Positions 1 to 7,731 of a stretch of DNA of 16,614 nucleotides are shown in pieces. The notes below the pieces were generated by a model that did not search any database, had not been told where the DNA came from, and saw nothing but the letters and a program-made list of their open reading frames with translations. Source of the stretch: Nitrospira sp. (GTDB taxonomy: Bacteria > UBA9089 > CG2-30-40-21 > SBAY01); assembly GCA_005239945.1 (NCBI GenBank), contig SBAY01000136.1, positions 1-16,614 of the forward strand, read 5' to 3'. The position numbers were made by a program, and so were the translations under genes. The number at the start of each line of letters is the position of its first letter. Position 1 is the first letter of the stretch.

Positions 1-48
1 CCAAAATCCGAAATTTCATTTGGTATTAATTGATAACTAAGGCATTAC

Positions 49-178
49 GGTTAGATATACCCTGGAGTGGGTAAGGCGATAAACTTATGGTCAAATGGGA
101 GGAGGAGGCTAAAAAGTAGATAACCTCTTTAATCATCGCGACTTATGAAAAATTTGCAGTGAAACTTTTGACAGAACC
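49..178 (+). repeat. 130-nt leader element, copy 1
   Basis: This non-coding stretch recurs on the opposite strand at 15677-15805. My hand alignment gives about nine substitutions and one single-base indel. Both copies begin GGTTAGATATACC and end GACAGAACC. Both end 23-24 nt before the start codon of the next gene. Possible RNA pairing in this copy is GCGAT (76-80) with ATCGC (135-139), enclosing AGGAGG (103-108) with CCTCTT (124-129). GGTTA (49-53) could alternatively pair with TAACC (121-125). In the other copy ATCGC becomes ATTGC, which keeps pairing as G-U. I do not recognise a known riboswitch. It could be a cis-regulatory RNA, a promoter/UTR module or a small mobile repeat. Positions 1-48 show nothing I can name. 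Confidence 0.8.
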
Positions 179-202
179 CTTTAACTAAAAAAGGAGATTA
201 GT

Positions 203-1306
203 ATGAAATCAAGATGCAATTTTGGACTAAAGGCATTGGCTATAGTGGGAGTTTCTCTGGCGATAAGTGTAACTTTTACCTGGTCGGGTCTGTTGGGTAA
301 CATCACCATAGCCCAGGCCGAGGAAGCTACTTTCACCACAGAGTTTCGATTGGGGGACTCCGAATTCATGGTCACAGGAAGAAATCCCTACTTTATTCTC
401 GAACCAGGCTATCAATTAGTTTTTGAGGGGGAGGAACAGGGAAAAACGATCAAAGTTGTACACACCGTTCTTCACGAAACCGAAAACCTATCCCTTCCTG
501 GGGTTGGCATGGTGGAAACCGGAATTATCGAGGTCCGGAAATGGGCGGATGACGAGTTGTCCGAGATATCAAAGAACTTCTTCGTAATCTGCAAAAAGAC
601 CAACAATGTTTACTACTTTGGCGAGGATGTAGATAAATACGAGAATGGAGAGATCGTAGGCCACGAGGGAGCATGGCGTACGGGCGTGGCTGGTGCAAAG
701 CCAGGTATCATGATGCCCGGAACCTTCCTCCTGGGATCGAGATACTACCAGGAAATAGCTGAAGGCGTTGCCATGGATCGTGGAGAACATGTGGAGATGG
801 GGATGACAATATCTACTCCCGCAGGCACATTTAGTAACTGTGTAAGGGTGCGTGAGACAACTCCCCTTGAGCCACTGGGGGGTAGTGATAAAATCTATTG
901 TCCCGGGGTCGGAATGGTCGTAGACGGTGATGTGCTTAAGCTGGTCAAATATGGCTTTGCGGTTGTCAATCCAGCATCTCCTGCCAACATTACTACTTAT
1001 AACTACCCCAATCCATTTAATCCTGCAAAGGGACCAGCCATCAATAGCCATGGTATAACAACCAAGGGAACCATCATCAAGTATCAAATCCCAGGCACAG
1101 GAAAAACACCAGTAAATATTAAGATATATAATATTGCAGGTGAGTTAATAAGAGAACTTACCGATACAGCTACAAGGGGTGTCTTCAATTATGTGGAATG
1201 GGATGGGAAAAATAGTGATGGGACGGTAGTGGCATCAGGAGTCTATGTCGACATAATCGAAGGCGGAGGCTATCATAAGTGCAGCAAGATGGCTATTATC
1301 AAGTAG
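203..1306 (+). CDS. Secreted protein with FlgD/T9SS-like C-terminal Ig domain
   Basis: The 367-residue product has a long N-terminal signal region (1-39) with a likely cleavage after AQA at 37-39. Residues about 45-250 form a uniform domain with YYFGEDVDKY near 137-146, AKPGIMMPGT near 165-174, TTPLEP at 219-224 and PGVGMVV at 234-240. I associate this motif series with an uncharacterised bacterial exported family, but cannot name a function. Residues 265-367 are a FlgD-Ig/type IX CTD-like beta domain: YPNPFNP at 268-274, KIYNIAGELIREL at 307-319, WDGKNSDG at 333-340 and a C-terminal MAIIK. Such tails usually serve for sorting or surface attachment. The start follows AAGGAG with a 6-nt spacer. 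A PorV-like barrel gene begins 15 nt downstream and is probably co-transcribed. The 130-nt leader element lies immediately upstream. Confidence 0.85.
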   Translation: MKSRCNFGLKALAIVGVSLAISVTFTWSGLLGNITIAQAEEATFTTEFRLGDSEFMVTGRNPYFILEPGYQLVFEGEEQGKTIKVVHTVLHETENLSLPGVGMVETGIIEVRKWADDELSEISKNFFVICKKTNNVYYFGEDVDKYENGEIVGHEGAWRTGVAGAKPGIMMPGTFLLGSRYYQEIAEGVAMDRGEHVEMGMTISTPAGTFSNCVRVRETTPLEPLGGSDKIYCPGVGMVVDGDVLKLVKYGFAVVNPASPANITTYNYPNPFNPAKGPAINSHGITTKGTIIKYQIPGTGKTPVNIKIYNIAGELIRELTDTATRGVFNYVEWDGKNSDGTVVASGVYVDIIEGGGYHKCSKMAIIK

Positions 1307-1321
1307 GAAGGGGGATGGAAA

Positions 1322-2221
1322 ATGAAAAGGATATTTTTAGTTCTGGTGATTTTGACAATGTGCTCCTCTGCTTATGGGGGAGGGAAAGGGGAGTCTGGAG
1401 CCGCATTCTTAAAGATAGGCCAGGGGGCCAGAGCATTGGCCATGGGAGAGGCATATACAGCAGTAGCTGATGACCTTTATGCTTCCTACTGGAATCCGGC
1501 CGGGCTGGCGAAGATTAATGCCCCTCAGCTTGGGGGGATGTATAACCTCTGGTTTCAGAATATAGACACTCAATATCTCACTTTTGCCACACCGGCAGGA
1601 GATATGGTGCTTGGTGGAGCTATAACTATGCTTCAGATTAAGGATATAGAGGAGTGGAAGGATGAGCATACCTATTCAGGTAAGTTTAATTCATCGGATA
1701 TGGCCATAACTTTATCCTGTGCTAAGCAGGTAATCGCAAAAGCAAAGGTAGGTGCTAATCTCAAATTCATAAGAGCAAAGATAAAGAATGAATCTGCATC
1801 CGCCTGTGCGGTGGACATTGGTGGTCTGTACCATCCTTCTTCTATCAACGGCCTAACTCTTGGTGTATCCCTTCAGAATTTAGGCACCTCACTCAAGTTC
1901 AAGACAGAAGGAGACTCACTGCCGTTCAATATCAAGATAGGCTGTGCTTACAGGCTTTTTGAAGAAAGGCTTATTGTAGCAGCTGATCTAAATAGCCCTA
2001 ATGATTCTGATATGAACATCAGGATTGGTACCGAATACACCTATTCCATCGATCAAAACAACTCAGTGGCCATTAGGGCAGGTCATAGAGGGGGAGCTGA
2101 TGCCGGCAAGTTTACTGGTGGTTGTGGGTTGCGAACCGGAAGATTTCAGCTTGACTATGCATATCTTTCCTTTGGTAATCTTGATGATACACATAGGGTA
2201 TCCATTATAAAGAGGTTTTAA
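1322..2221 (+). CDS. PorV/PorQ (UPF0164) family outer-membrane beta-barrel
   Basis: The 299-residue protein begins with a signal peptide (about 1-19). It then carries the hallmark N-terminal segment of the UPF0164/PorV group: GAAFLKIGQGARALAMGEAY at 26-45 and a YWNPAGLA motif at 56-63. The rest alternates short polar and aromatic beta strands and ends in Phe, as expected of an outer-membrane barrel. In Bacteroidota, PorV shuttles proteins with type IX C-terminal domains to the cell surface. In other phyla the family is common but not functionally tested. It lies 15 nt after a gene whose product has a CTD-like tail, so the pair may be cargo and exporter or anchor partner; this is inference. 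A purine-rich GGAAGGGGG site precedes the ATG. Confidence 0.85.
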   Translation: MKRIFLVLVILTMCSSAYGGGKGESGAAFLKIGQGARALAMGEAYTAVADDLYASYWNPAGLAKINAPQLGGMYNLWFQNIDTQYLTFATPAGDMVLGGAITMLQIKDIEEWKDEHTYSGKFNSSDMAITLSCAKQVIAKAKVGANLKFIRAKIKNESASACAVDIGGLYHPSSINGLTLGVSLQNLGTSLKFKTEGDSLPFNIKIGCAYRLFEERLIVAADLNSPNDSDMNIRIGTEYTYSIDQNNSVAIRAGHRGGADAGKFTGGCGLRTGRFQLDYAYLSFGNLDDTHRVSIIKRF

Positions 2222-2315
2222 ATTCGGACAAAAACTTTGACCTAGGCAATCAGGATTTTAGCACAGGGAATCAAGCCGGATAGGCTCTGTAAATAAATTT
2301 CAGGAGGTAACCAAA

Positions 2316-3167
2316 ATGAGAAAAAAACACATTATTTCAATGACTATCTTTGTTAGTGGGATGTTTTTCTTCAACTCATCCCCTGTCTTTGCCCAAGACG
2401 ATTTACCATACTATTTAAAGGATCGAGGGACAGGAATTGCTACATCAATGTTCGGTACTTATATTAATAAGGGAGAGTTTATAATCTATCCCTTTTATGA
2501 GTACTATCATGATCAAGACGCTGAGTACGAACCAAAAGAATTAGGCTATGGACTGGAAAAAGAATTTCGAGGACACTTTCGAGGACATGAAAGTTTGATA
2601 TTTTTGGGATATGGAATAACCGAGAGATTAGCTGTCGAGTTAGAAGCAGCGGTTATGACAGCAAAACTGGACAAGGCTAAAGATGATACTTCAAATATGC
2701 CAGATAAGATGGAAGAGTCAGGACTGGGTGATGTAGAATCTCAGCTCCGCTGGCGATGGAGAGAAGAGACAATTAACCGTCCAGAAATTTTTGGCTATTT
2801 CGAAACAGTATTTCCACTTCAGAAAAGCAAAAAATTAATTGGAACCCAGGATTGGGAATTTAAATTAGGAAGCGGGATAACAAAAGGATACCAATGGGGA
2901 GCAATGACCCTTCGGGCAGCTATTGAGTATGATGGGGCTGAAAACAAAGTAGAATTAGGTGAATATGCTATTGAATACCTAAAACGAGTCTCCAAATTGT
3001 TCAGGTTTTGTGTTGCCATTGAAGGCTCGCAGGATGAGGTTGAATTTATTACAGATTTACAATTTCATATAAGCCCACAGGCTTGCATCAAAGTCAATAA
3101 TGCTTTTGGAGTTACTTCAAAAGCTACTGATTACGCTCCAGAAGTTGGGGTTTTATTTCACTTTTAA
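2316..3167 (+). CDS. Putative outer-membrane beta-barrel protein
   Basis: The 283-residue protein has a clear signal peptide (about 1-27, cleavage likely after VFA). A strong AGGAGGT ribosome site lies 7 nt before the ATG. The mature part is rich in alternating hydrophobic/polar strands with aromatic residues (FIIYPFYEYYHD near 52-63, LRWRWREE, LQFHISPQACIKV) and ends in FHF, the aromatic terminus typical of BAM substrates. It resembles small barrels often labelled transporter or DUF-type OMPs. I recognise no catalytic motif and cannot name the substrate. The 94-nt gap upstream and the hairpin after it suggest a separate transcript from the PorV-like gene, though read-through is possible. Confidence 0.7.
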   Translation: MRKKHIISMTIFVSGMFFFNSSPVFAQDDLPYYLKDRGTGIATSMFGTYINKGEFIIYPFYEYYHDQDAEYEPKELGYGLEKEFRGHFRGHESLIFLGYGITERLAVELEAAVMTAKLDKAKDDTSNMPDKMEESGLGDVESQLRWRWREETINRPEIFGYFETVFPLQKSKKLIGTQDWEFKLGSGITKGYQWGAMTLRAAIEYDGAENKVELGEYAIEYLKRVSKLFRFCVAIEGSQDEVEFITDLQFHISPQACIKVNNAFGVTSKATDYAPEVGVLFHF

Positions 3168-3204
3168 GATTAAATTAAACTGCGCAATTTGTTCCTCTTT
3201 AAAA

Positions 3205-3253
3205 CAGAGTGCATTAGCTGGCTAATCCATCAAAAACAAGCTATTGCACTCTG
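3205..3253 (+). repeat. 15-bp stem hairpin between barrel and PAP2 genes
   Basis: The arms CAGAGTGCATTAGCT (3205-3219) and AGCTATTGCACTCTG (3239-3253) pair over 15 bp with one mismatch, leaving a 19-nt loop. No T-run follows on the plus strand, so it is not a canonical intrinsic terminator. It may still stabilise the upstream 3' end or be a degenerate repeat. The remaining 63 nt before the PAP2 gene show only a ribosome site. Confidence 0.6.
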
Positions 3254-3316
3254 AACTTAATATTACAGTTTGACACTCAAGTTCCTCCTCAAAATTTCAA
3301 ATGAAAGAAGGCTAAA

Positions 3317-4105
3317 ATGAAAAGGGTTAAACAATATTTGCTGGTTATCTTGCTGTTCGTATGCGGTAATAATCCCATTTATGCAGAGGAAATAGGGAAT
3401 CTATTGATGGAGAAGAGTAAGAAAGCAGCTATGAGATTTGGATATGATGGGGCATATATCCTGACATCCCCATTAAAAATGCAGGGGAAAGAGATTAAAA
3501 ATCTTCTCCTATTTTCAGGTATTAGTTACGGATTGATGTCTCTGGAAAATAAGATACAGAAAGGGCTGATTAATATGAACTACGACAAAATAGGTAATGT
3601 TGTGGAACCTTTAGGTGTAACTGACCGTAAGTTTTATCTGGCTATGGGCTCACTCTATGGATATGGATTGATTTCTAATGATAACAAATTAAAGAAGATG
3701 CCTATGTTGTTAATAGAGGCAACTCTATTTAACACAACTTTAACCAAATGTTTTAAATATGCCTTCGGCCGGCCACGTCCGTCCCAGAGGGAAGAATGGG
3801 CTAGTTTTGCTCCCTTTAGCGGCCATGATGCCTTCCCATCAGGACATACTTCAACAGCATTCACTATAGCAACGGTTATATCCAATCAGTACCCATCTCG
3901 TTTAGTGAATGTGTCAAGTTATACCATTGCCGGGCTGATTGGACTCCAGAGACTTCATGCAAATGTACATGGAGCATCTGATGTTTTTGCTGGAGCAGTG
4001 CTTGGGATGTGGGTAGGAAATACCATTTGTTTGCTGGATAAAAAGTGGGAAAAGGGCGAGATTCAAATTTTATTAAATGAGGTTAAAATTGGGTATAAAT
4101 TTTAG
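3317..4105 (+). CDS. PAP2-family lipid phosphatase, membrane/exported
   Basis: The 262-residue product carries all three PAP2 phosphatase motifs. These are K147-x6-R154-P155 (in KYAFGRPRP), PSGH at 174-177, and R212-x5-H218-xxx-D222 (in RLHANVHGASD). The two His residues and the Asp are the expected phosphohistidine catalytic set. An N-terminal hydrophobic stretch (about 6-18) ending near YAEE looks like a signal peptide. Further hydrophobic segments lie near 62-75, 105-120, 130-145, 203-212 and 222-240. Likely substrates are phosphatidic acid, undecaprenyl pyrophosphate or lipid A phosphate; the sequence does not decide among them. A GAAGG site precedes the ATG. It is the last plus-strand gene, and the 68-nt convergent gap to the next gene has no obvious terminator. 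Confidence 0.88.
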   Translation: MKRVKQYLLVILLFVCGNNPIYAEEIGNLLMEKSKKAAMRFGYDGAYILTSPLKMQGKEIKNLLLFSGISYGLMSLENKIQKGLINMNYDKIGNVVEPLGVTDRKFYLAMGSLYGYGLISNDNKLKKMPMLLIEATLFNTTLTKCFKYAFGRPRPSQREEWASFAPFSGHDAFPSGHTSTAFTIATVISNQYPSRLVNVSSYTIAGLIGLQRLHANVHGASDVFAGAVLGMWVGNTICLLDKKWEKGEIQILLNEVKIGYKF

Positions 4106-4173
4106 AAATACTGAAATCCTCCGCCCTGCATCTTGAGAGAAAAACCATTACTATGAAAAGTACACCATGTAGG

Positions 4174-4623
4174 CTAAAAAGAGCAAGATAGCAAATTGTT
4201 GTTATTAGCATGGGTATAATGGAAGAGATATTCAGAAAGGTCAGATATGGGTTGTTGTCCTGGTATTTCTTCTCCAGAGGGTTTTAATTTTATTCCATCT
4301 GACGAGTTCAATACAGCGGCGGTAGAAGAATTAAGTACCTTTTGATTCCCTTGAGCAAAAAGCACTTGCTCTCCAACAAATAATACAAAAAGATCATTCT
4401 GTAACCATTGAACTGCCTTTTCTTTTGCCTGGTGAATATTTTTATCTGTTGGCCAATGAGATTGCCCAGGGAAACTATATTTTTCTCTCGCAAGCGTAAT
4501 TAATTCACGAGGATTATCAAGAATATTATCCGTATTAAGTTCATTGATTTTTATCAGGAGGGAAAAAAGTTGAGAAAGGAGTGAGACTGCAAAAAGGATG
4601 GTAAAGGAATTGGATATTTTCAC
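4174..4623 (-). CDS. Small exported protein of unknown function downstream of envC-like gene
   Basis: I do not recognise a family for this 149-residue protein. It starts at GTG (4623-4621), 8 nt after an AGGAGG site, which supports translation. Residues about 6-25 are hydrophobic (FTILFAVSLLSQLFSLLI) and form a signal peptide or membrane anchor. The remainder is polar and globular: about 30-90 holds an AREKYSF...AKEKAVQWL helix-like stretch, and the end is Asn-rich (NNNN near 141-144). It begins 38 nt after the EnvC-like gene and reads the same way, so it is probably the last gene of the ftsE-ftsX-envC run and may be periplasmic. Its function cannot be named. Confidence 0.6.
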   Translation of the reverse strand: MKISNSFTILFAVSLLSQLFSLLIKINELNTDNILDNPRELITLAREKYSFPGQSHWPTDKNIHQAKEKAVQWLQNDLFVLFVGEQVLFAQGNQKVLNSSTAAVLNSSDGIKLKPSGEEIPGQQPISDLSEYLFHYTHANNNNLLSCSF

Positions 4624-4661
4624 TACTTTAGCCTCCTATGTCAATGATATCACTTCCATCT

Positions 4662-5813
4662 TCATCTCAACCATTCTAAGGGGTTAACAGATTCACCATG
4701 AACCCTTATTTCAAAATGTAGATTGTATTCCTCCCCCTCTACAGGATTGCCTGCTTTCCCAATAGGGGTGCCTTTAGATACCTTTTCACCAACAGAAACG
4801 AGGATATTTGATAAATTGGCGTAAAGGCTGTAAAGCCCATTACCATGGTCAATTATAACCAACATGCCGTATCCTTTAAACCAACTGGCAAAGACTACAT
4901 TGCCTTCCTTGACCGAGGTGACTGTTTCTCCCTTAGGGGCAATAATATCAATCCCTTTGTTGACTATATAGGCATTAAATTTTGGGTGTTTATAACTACC
5001 AAATTCACGATAAACCTTATGATTTCGGACGGGCCAGGGTAAATCCCCTGTTCCTCGAATCACTGGTTTTTTTACATAGGTTTTCTGCGACTCTAATTTT
5101 TTAATTAATTGTTTTAACTCTAATGAGTTTTGTTCTAATCGAGATATTTCTTGTTGGTATAGGGATTTTTTATTGCGAATGGTCGTCAAAAGATGTTGCC
5201 TGTCATTTTTTAGTTTTGTTTGGCGATTCAGAAAAATTTGCTGAGCTGTCTTTATTTTAGATGTTTTATTGTATTCCGATTGTAATATGCCTTTTTTCCG
5301 AATATAGACATTCTTTTTCTCTTTTATATCATTAATTAGTCCTGTATCGGCTTTAGCAATCAAGGTCATAAAATATAATCGTTTAGAGATGTCGGCAAAA
5401 TCATCGGTATCAAGTAAAATCTCTAAGAGATTGCCACCTCTATATTTATAGATAGCGTTAAGTCTTTTAAGAAAGACATTTTGTTTTCTCTTTAATGCAG
5501 ATTCTGTGGCCACGATACTTCTTTGAGTGCTGGAGATATTCTGATAAACCGTGGTCAATTCTTTTTGCAAGCAACTTAATTTTTCCTCACCAATTACAAG
5601 TTGTTTTTCTACCTCAGAAAGTTTCTTTAAGACCTGTTCCTCTTGCCCACTTATTTTTTTTAATTCCTGTTTCTTTTTATCAAGCGTTTTGCTGATATTG
5701 GTTAATTTATTCTTTTCCTGTTCAACAGATGAACCTGTATATCCATTTTCACAAGTTATGAGCAGGACAGATAAAATCAAAATTATGGTTTTGTATTCTT
5801 GTCTGGCAGACAT
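4662..5813 (-). CDS. EnvC-like murein hydrolase activator (degenerate LytM/M23)
   Basis: The 383-residue protein has an N-terminal hydrophobic export segment (about 9-20), long coiled coils (about 30-115 and 160-247) and a C-terminal LytM/M23 fold (258-383). The coiled-coil plus LytM layout and its position after ftsE-ftsX match EnvC, which couples FtsEX ATP hydrolysis to activation of septal amidases. Active M23 enzymes have HxxxD, a mid-domain HLS and an HLH motif. Here these read NKGID (N285, D289), YANLS (N333) and NLHFE (N364, H366), so three expected His are Asn. Like E. coli EnvC it should therefore be non-catalytic; this is inference. WFKGYGMLVIIDHG at 311-324 resembles the corresponding EnvC segment. 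A GAGGT site lies 7 nt before the ATG. A LITC at 18-21 is a poor lipobox. Confidence 0.85.
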   Translation of the reverse strand: MSARQEYKTIILILSVLLITCENGYTGSSVEQEKNKLTNISKTLDKKKQELKKISGQEEQVLKKLSEVEKQLVIGEEKLSCLQKELTTVYQNISSTQRSIVATESALKRKQNVFLKRLNAIYKYRGGNLLEILLDTDDFADISKRLYFMTLIAKADTGLINDIKEKKNVYIRKKGILQSEYNKTSKIKTAQQIFLNRQTKLKNDRQHLLTTIRNKKSLYQQEISRLEQNSLELKQLIKKLESQKTYVKKPVIRGTGDLPWPVRNHKVYREFGSYKHPKFNAYIVNKGIDIIAPKGETVTSVKEGNVVFASWFKGYGMLVIIDHGNGLYSLYANLSNILVSVGEKVSKGTPIGKAGNPVEGEEYNLHFEIRVHGESVNPLEWLR

Positions 5814-5833
5814 CTTTTTTACCTCTTTTTTGG

Positions 5834-5910
5834 GAAATTAGAAATTGGAAATTGGAAAATAGATACGATTCTCCTTTCTTCTCTTTTCCTAATTTCTAAT
5901 TTCCAATTTC
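5834..5910. repeat. Intergenic inverted repeat, GAAATTAGAAATT family
   Basis: The left arm starts GAAATTAGAAATTGGAAATT at 5834. The right arm, CCTAATTTCTAATTTCCAATTTC (5888-5910), is its complement over at least 13 perfect bases (GAAATTAGAAATT). The element fills most of the 134-nt gap between ftsX and the envC-like gene. The same words recur at 7665-7731, so this is a dispersed family. On RNA it would form one long A/U-rich hairpin. Confidence 0.75.
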
Positions 5911-5947
5911 AATCTGCAACTTTACCCACAAATTTTACGCGCACCCC

Positions 5948-6847
5948 CTATTTATGTTTCAAGAAATAGTGTAGGGACAAGAAGCTACCCAGACATCCCG
6001 ACAGGATACTGGTTAAAAGTATGCCTGAAATAAATTCTAAGGGGATAAATTTAATGGGTATAAGTTGAAACAAGGCATCAGCCGTGCTTAATTTAACAAC
6101 AATGAATTTATAGAGTAACCATAATAAACCAATAGCCATTCCTCCACTTATGAGTCCTTGTAATAAGCCTTCTATCAATGCCGGGCAGCGAATAAACCAG
6201 TTAGTTGCGCCAACTAATTTCATAATCGCTATTTCCTCTTCGCGGGCAAAAAGTCCTAAACCAATGGTATTGGAAATAATGATTAAAGTGACTAATCCTA
6301 AAACAATGGTTATACCTATAATTATTATCATTAATCCATAAGTAATCTTATCCAGAATATTAACCACCCTTTGACCATAATCAACCTCGGTGACCAAATC
6401 AGACTTTTCGAGCTCCTGAGCTATCTTTTTTAACTCCTCCCAGACAAAATTACTTCTTTTTACCTTAATCTCTAAGTAATTAGGTAATGGGTTGGAAGGC
6501 AGGTTATCTAAGATATCCTTATTTTCTCCCAGGTTTTCTTTAAATTTTTTCAAGGCATCCTGCTTTGAGATATAAACCACCTCACTAACCTGCTCCATCT
6601 CACTTATTGTTTTCTCAAATTCAATGATTTGTTGTTGAGATATTCTATCCTTCAAATAGACAAGGATAGAGGTTCTTTTAACCACCAGGTCAGCCACGCC
6701 TTTTAGATTAGTCGTAAAGAGCAAAAATAGGCTTAAAACAAAAAGGGTAACCGTAATTATGCCAATACTGGCATAACTCATTACACCTGCCCGTTTAAAA
6801 TTTATACAAGCCTCTTTAATAAAATATTTAGTTGTCTGAAACCTCAT
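5948..6847 (-). CDS. ftsX: Cell division protein FtsX
   Basis: The 299-residue membrane protein has the FtsX plan. It has a short cytoplasmic N-terminus, TM1 at about 24-46, a periplasmic domain of about 120 residues (48-168), then TM segments near 170-193, 222-250 and 270-293. The periplasmic part contains ILVYLKDRIS and the SKQDALKKFKENLG segment typical of FtsX extracellular domains. AREEEIAIMKLVGAT at 201-215 is the conserved cytoplasmic loop that contacts the ATPase. FtsX relays FtsE ATP hydrolysis to the periplasmic coiled-coil activator, whose gene lies next downstream. A GGGAG ribosome site precedes the ATG. Length is normal for the family. Confidence 0.95.
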   Translation of the reverse strand: MRFQTTKYFIKEACINFKRAGVMSYASIGIITVTLFVLSLFLLFTTNLKGVADLVVKRTSILVYLKDRISQQQIIEFEKTISEMEQVSEVVYISKQDALKKFKENLGENKDILDNLPSNPLPNYLEIKVKRSNFVWEELKKIAQELEKSDLVTEVDYGQRVVNILDKITYGLMIIIIGITIVLGLVTLIIISNTIGLGLFAREEEIAIMKLVGATNWFIRCPALIEGLLQGLISGGMAIGLLWLLYKFIVVKLSTADALFQLIPIKFIPLEFISGILLTSILSGCLGSFLSLHYFLKHK

Positions 6848-6888
6848 TGGATAATCTCCCTTTACAACTGTGAATTAGATATTAAAAT

Positions 6889-6946
6889 AGACATCAGATT
6901 TCCGATATAAAAAAAGTCTGATGTCTAATGTCTGATGTCTATAGTC
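6889..6946. repeat. Intergenic inverted/direct repeat, AGTCTGATGTCT family
   Basis: AGACATCAGA at 6889-6898 is complementary to TCTGATGTCT, which occurs twice in tandem in the stretch 6915-6946 with a trailing AGTCT. The repeat sits in the 103-nt gap between ftsE and ftsX. It differs in sequence from the GAAATT-type repeats in the neighbouring gaps but has the same size and position. It could form alternative hairpins in the ftsE-ftsX transcript. Confidence 0.65.
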
Positions 6947-6950
6947 TAAA

Positions 6951-7601
6951 TTATAATATCTCCCCATTGGCAATATGAATTATCCTTCCCCCGTATCTTC
7001 TGGCTAATTCGAGGTCATGCGTAGCAATGATTACGGTTGTGCCTTGTTCATTGGCATTCAGGAAAAGGTTTATAATTCCATTAGTCAGTTGGGCATCTAA
7101 ATTTCCTGTAGGTTCATCGGATAAAAGGATAGGAGGGTCATTTATTATGGCCCGGGCTATGGCTACCCGTTGTTGTTCTCCGCCGGATAATTCATAGGGA
7201 AAGCAGGATTTTTTTTGAGTCAATTCAACAATATTCAAGGCTTTAAGCGTTCTTTTATAAACCTCTGCCTCTTTTGTGCCAATGACTCTTAAGGCAAAAG
7301 CCACATTTTCAAACACGGTCTTTGAATATAATAACTTGAAATCCTGAAATACTATGCCGATTTGTCTTCGCAGGTAGGGGATATTTCGACGAGGTATATT
7401 ACCAACATCTTTACCTGCTACATAGACAAATCCTGAAGTTGGTCGTTCATCAGCATATATCATTCGCAGGAATGTAGTCTTACCTGCCCCTGAAAGACCA
7501 ACTAAAAAGACAAATTCCCCTCGTTCGATCTTCAGGGTAATATTGTTTAATGCCCGAATCCCCCGGTCATAAACCTTAGATAGATAACGGAATTCAATCA
7601 T
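6951..7601 (-). CDS. ftsE: Cell division ATP-binding protein FtsE
   Basis: This 216-residue ABC ATPase has every expected motif: Walker A GLSGAGKT at 35-42, Q-loop Q86 in VFQDFKLL, signature LSGGEQQ at 138-144, Walker B ILLSDEP at 158-164 with catalytic E163, and H-loop H195 in ATHDLEL. VFQDFKLLYSKTVFENVAF near 84-102 is characteristic of FtsE rather than LolD or MacB. It binds FtsX at the inner membrane and powers its conformational switch at the septum. The gene precedes ftsX in the same direction, but a 103-nt repeat-bearing gap replaces the usual overlap. A GGAG site lies 5 nt before the ATG. Confidence 0.95.
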   Translation of the reverse strand: MIEFRYLSKVYDRGIRALNNITLKIERGEFVFLVGLSGAGKTTFLRMIYADERPTSGFVYVAGKDVGNIPRRNIPYLRRQIGIVFQDFKLLYSKTVFENVAFALRVIGTKEAEVYKRTLKALNIVELTQKKSCFPYELSGGEQQRVAIARAIINDPPILLSDEPTGNLDAQLTNGIINLFLNANEQGTTVIIATHDLELARRYGGRIIHIANGEIL

Positions 7602-7664
7602 TTCTGCTCCATTATAACTTAGAATAGTGCTCTGTCCTTACTCAATTGATGGATAAAGTATTAT

Positions 7665-7731
7665 GAAATTAGAAATTGGAAAAAGAAAAGGAACTCTCAT
7701 CTATTTTTCCTAATTTCCAATTTCCAATTTC
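7665..7731. repeat. Intergenic inverted repeat, GAAATTAGAAATT family, second copy
   Basis: GAAATTAGAAATTGGAAAAAG from 7665 faces TTTTTCCTAATTTCC followed by AATTTCC words at about 7704-7731. The right arm runs up to the stop codon (TAG) of the transketolase C-half. It is the same repeat family as 5834-5910 and could form a long A/U-rich hairpin between the transketolase and ftsE transcripts. Confidence 0.7.

Noticed and set aside
87..119. A 10-codon reading frame (MVKWEEEAKK) inside leader copy 1, a possible leader peptide
   Set aside because: The single-base indel in copy 2 changes the frame after four codons, so the peptide is not conserved between the two copies.
49..178. Leader element as an integron attC site or a known riboswitch
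   Set aside because: Size and dispersed copies suggested attC, but I see no paired core sites around a folded bottom strand and no integrase. No c-di-GMP, purine, TPP, cobalamin or fluoride core motifs are visible.
569..1087. A 172-codon open frame on the minus strand across the first secreted-protein gene
   Set aside because: It lies wholly antisense to a gene with clear domains and motifs, and its translation shows no recognisable pattern.
2263..2290. ACAG/CTGT and AGCC/GGCT pairings between the PorV-like and barrel genes, as a terminator or riboswitch
   Set aside because: The stems are only 4 bp each with a large internal loop and no T-run; too weak to call.
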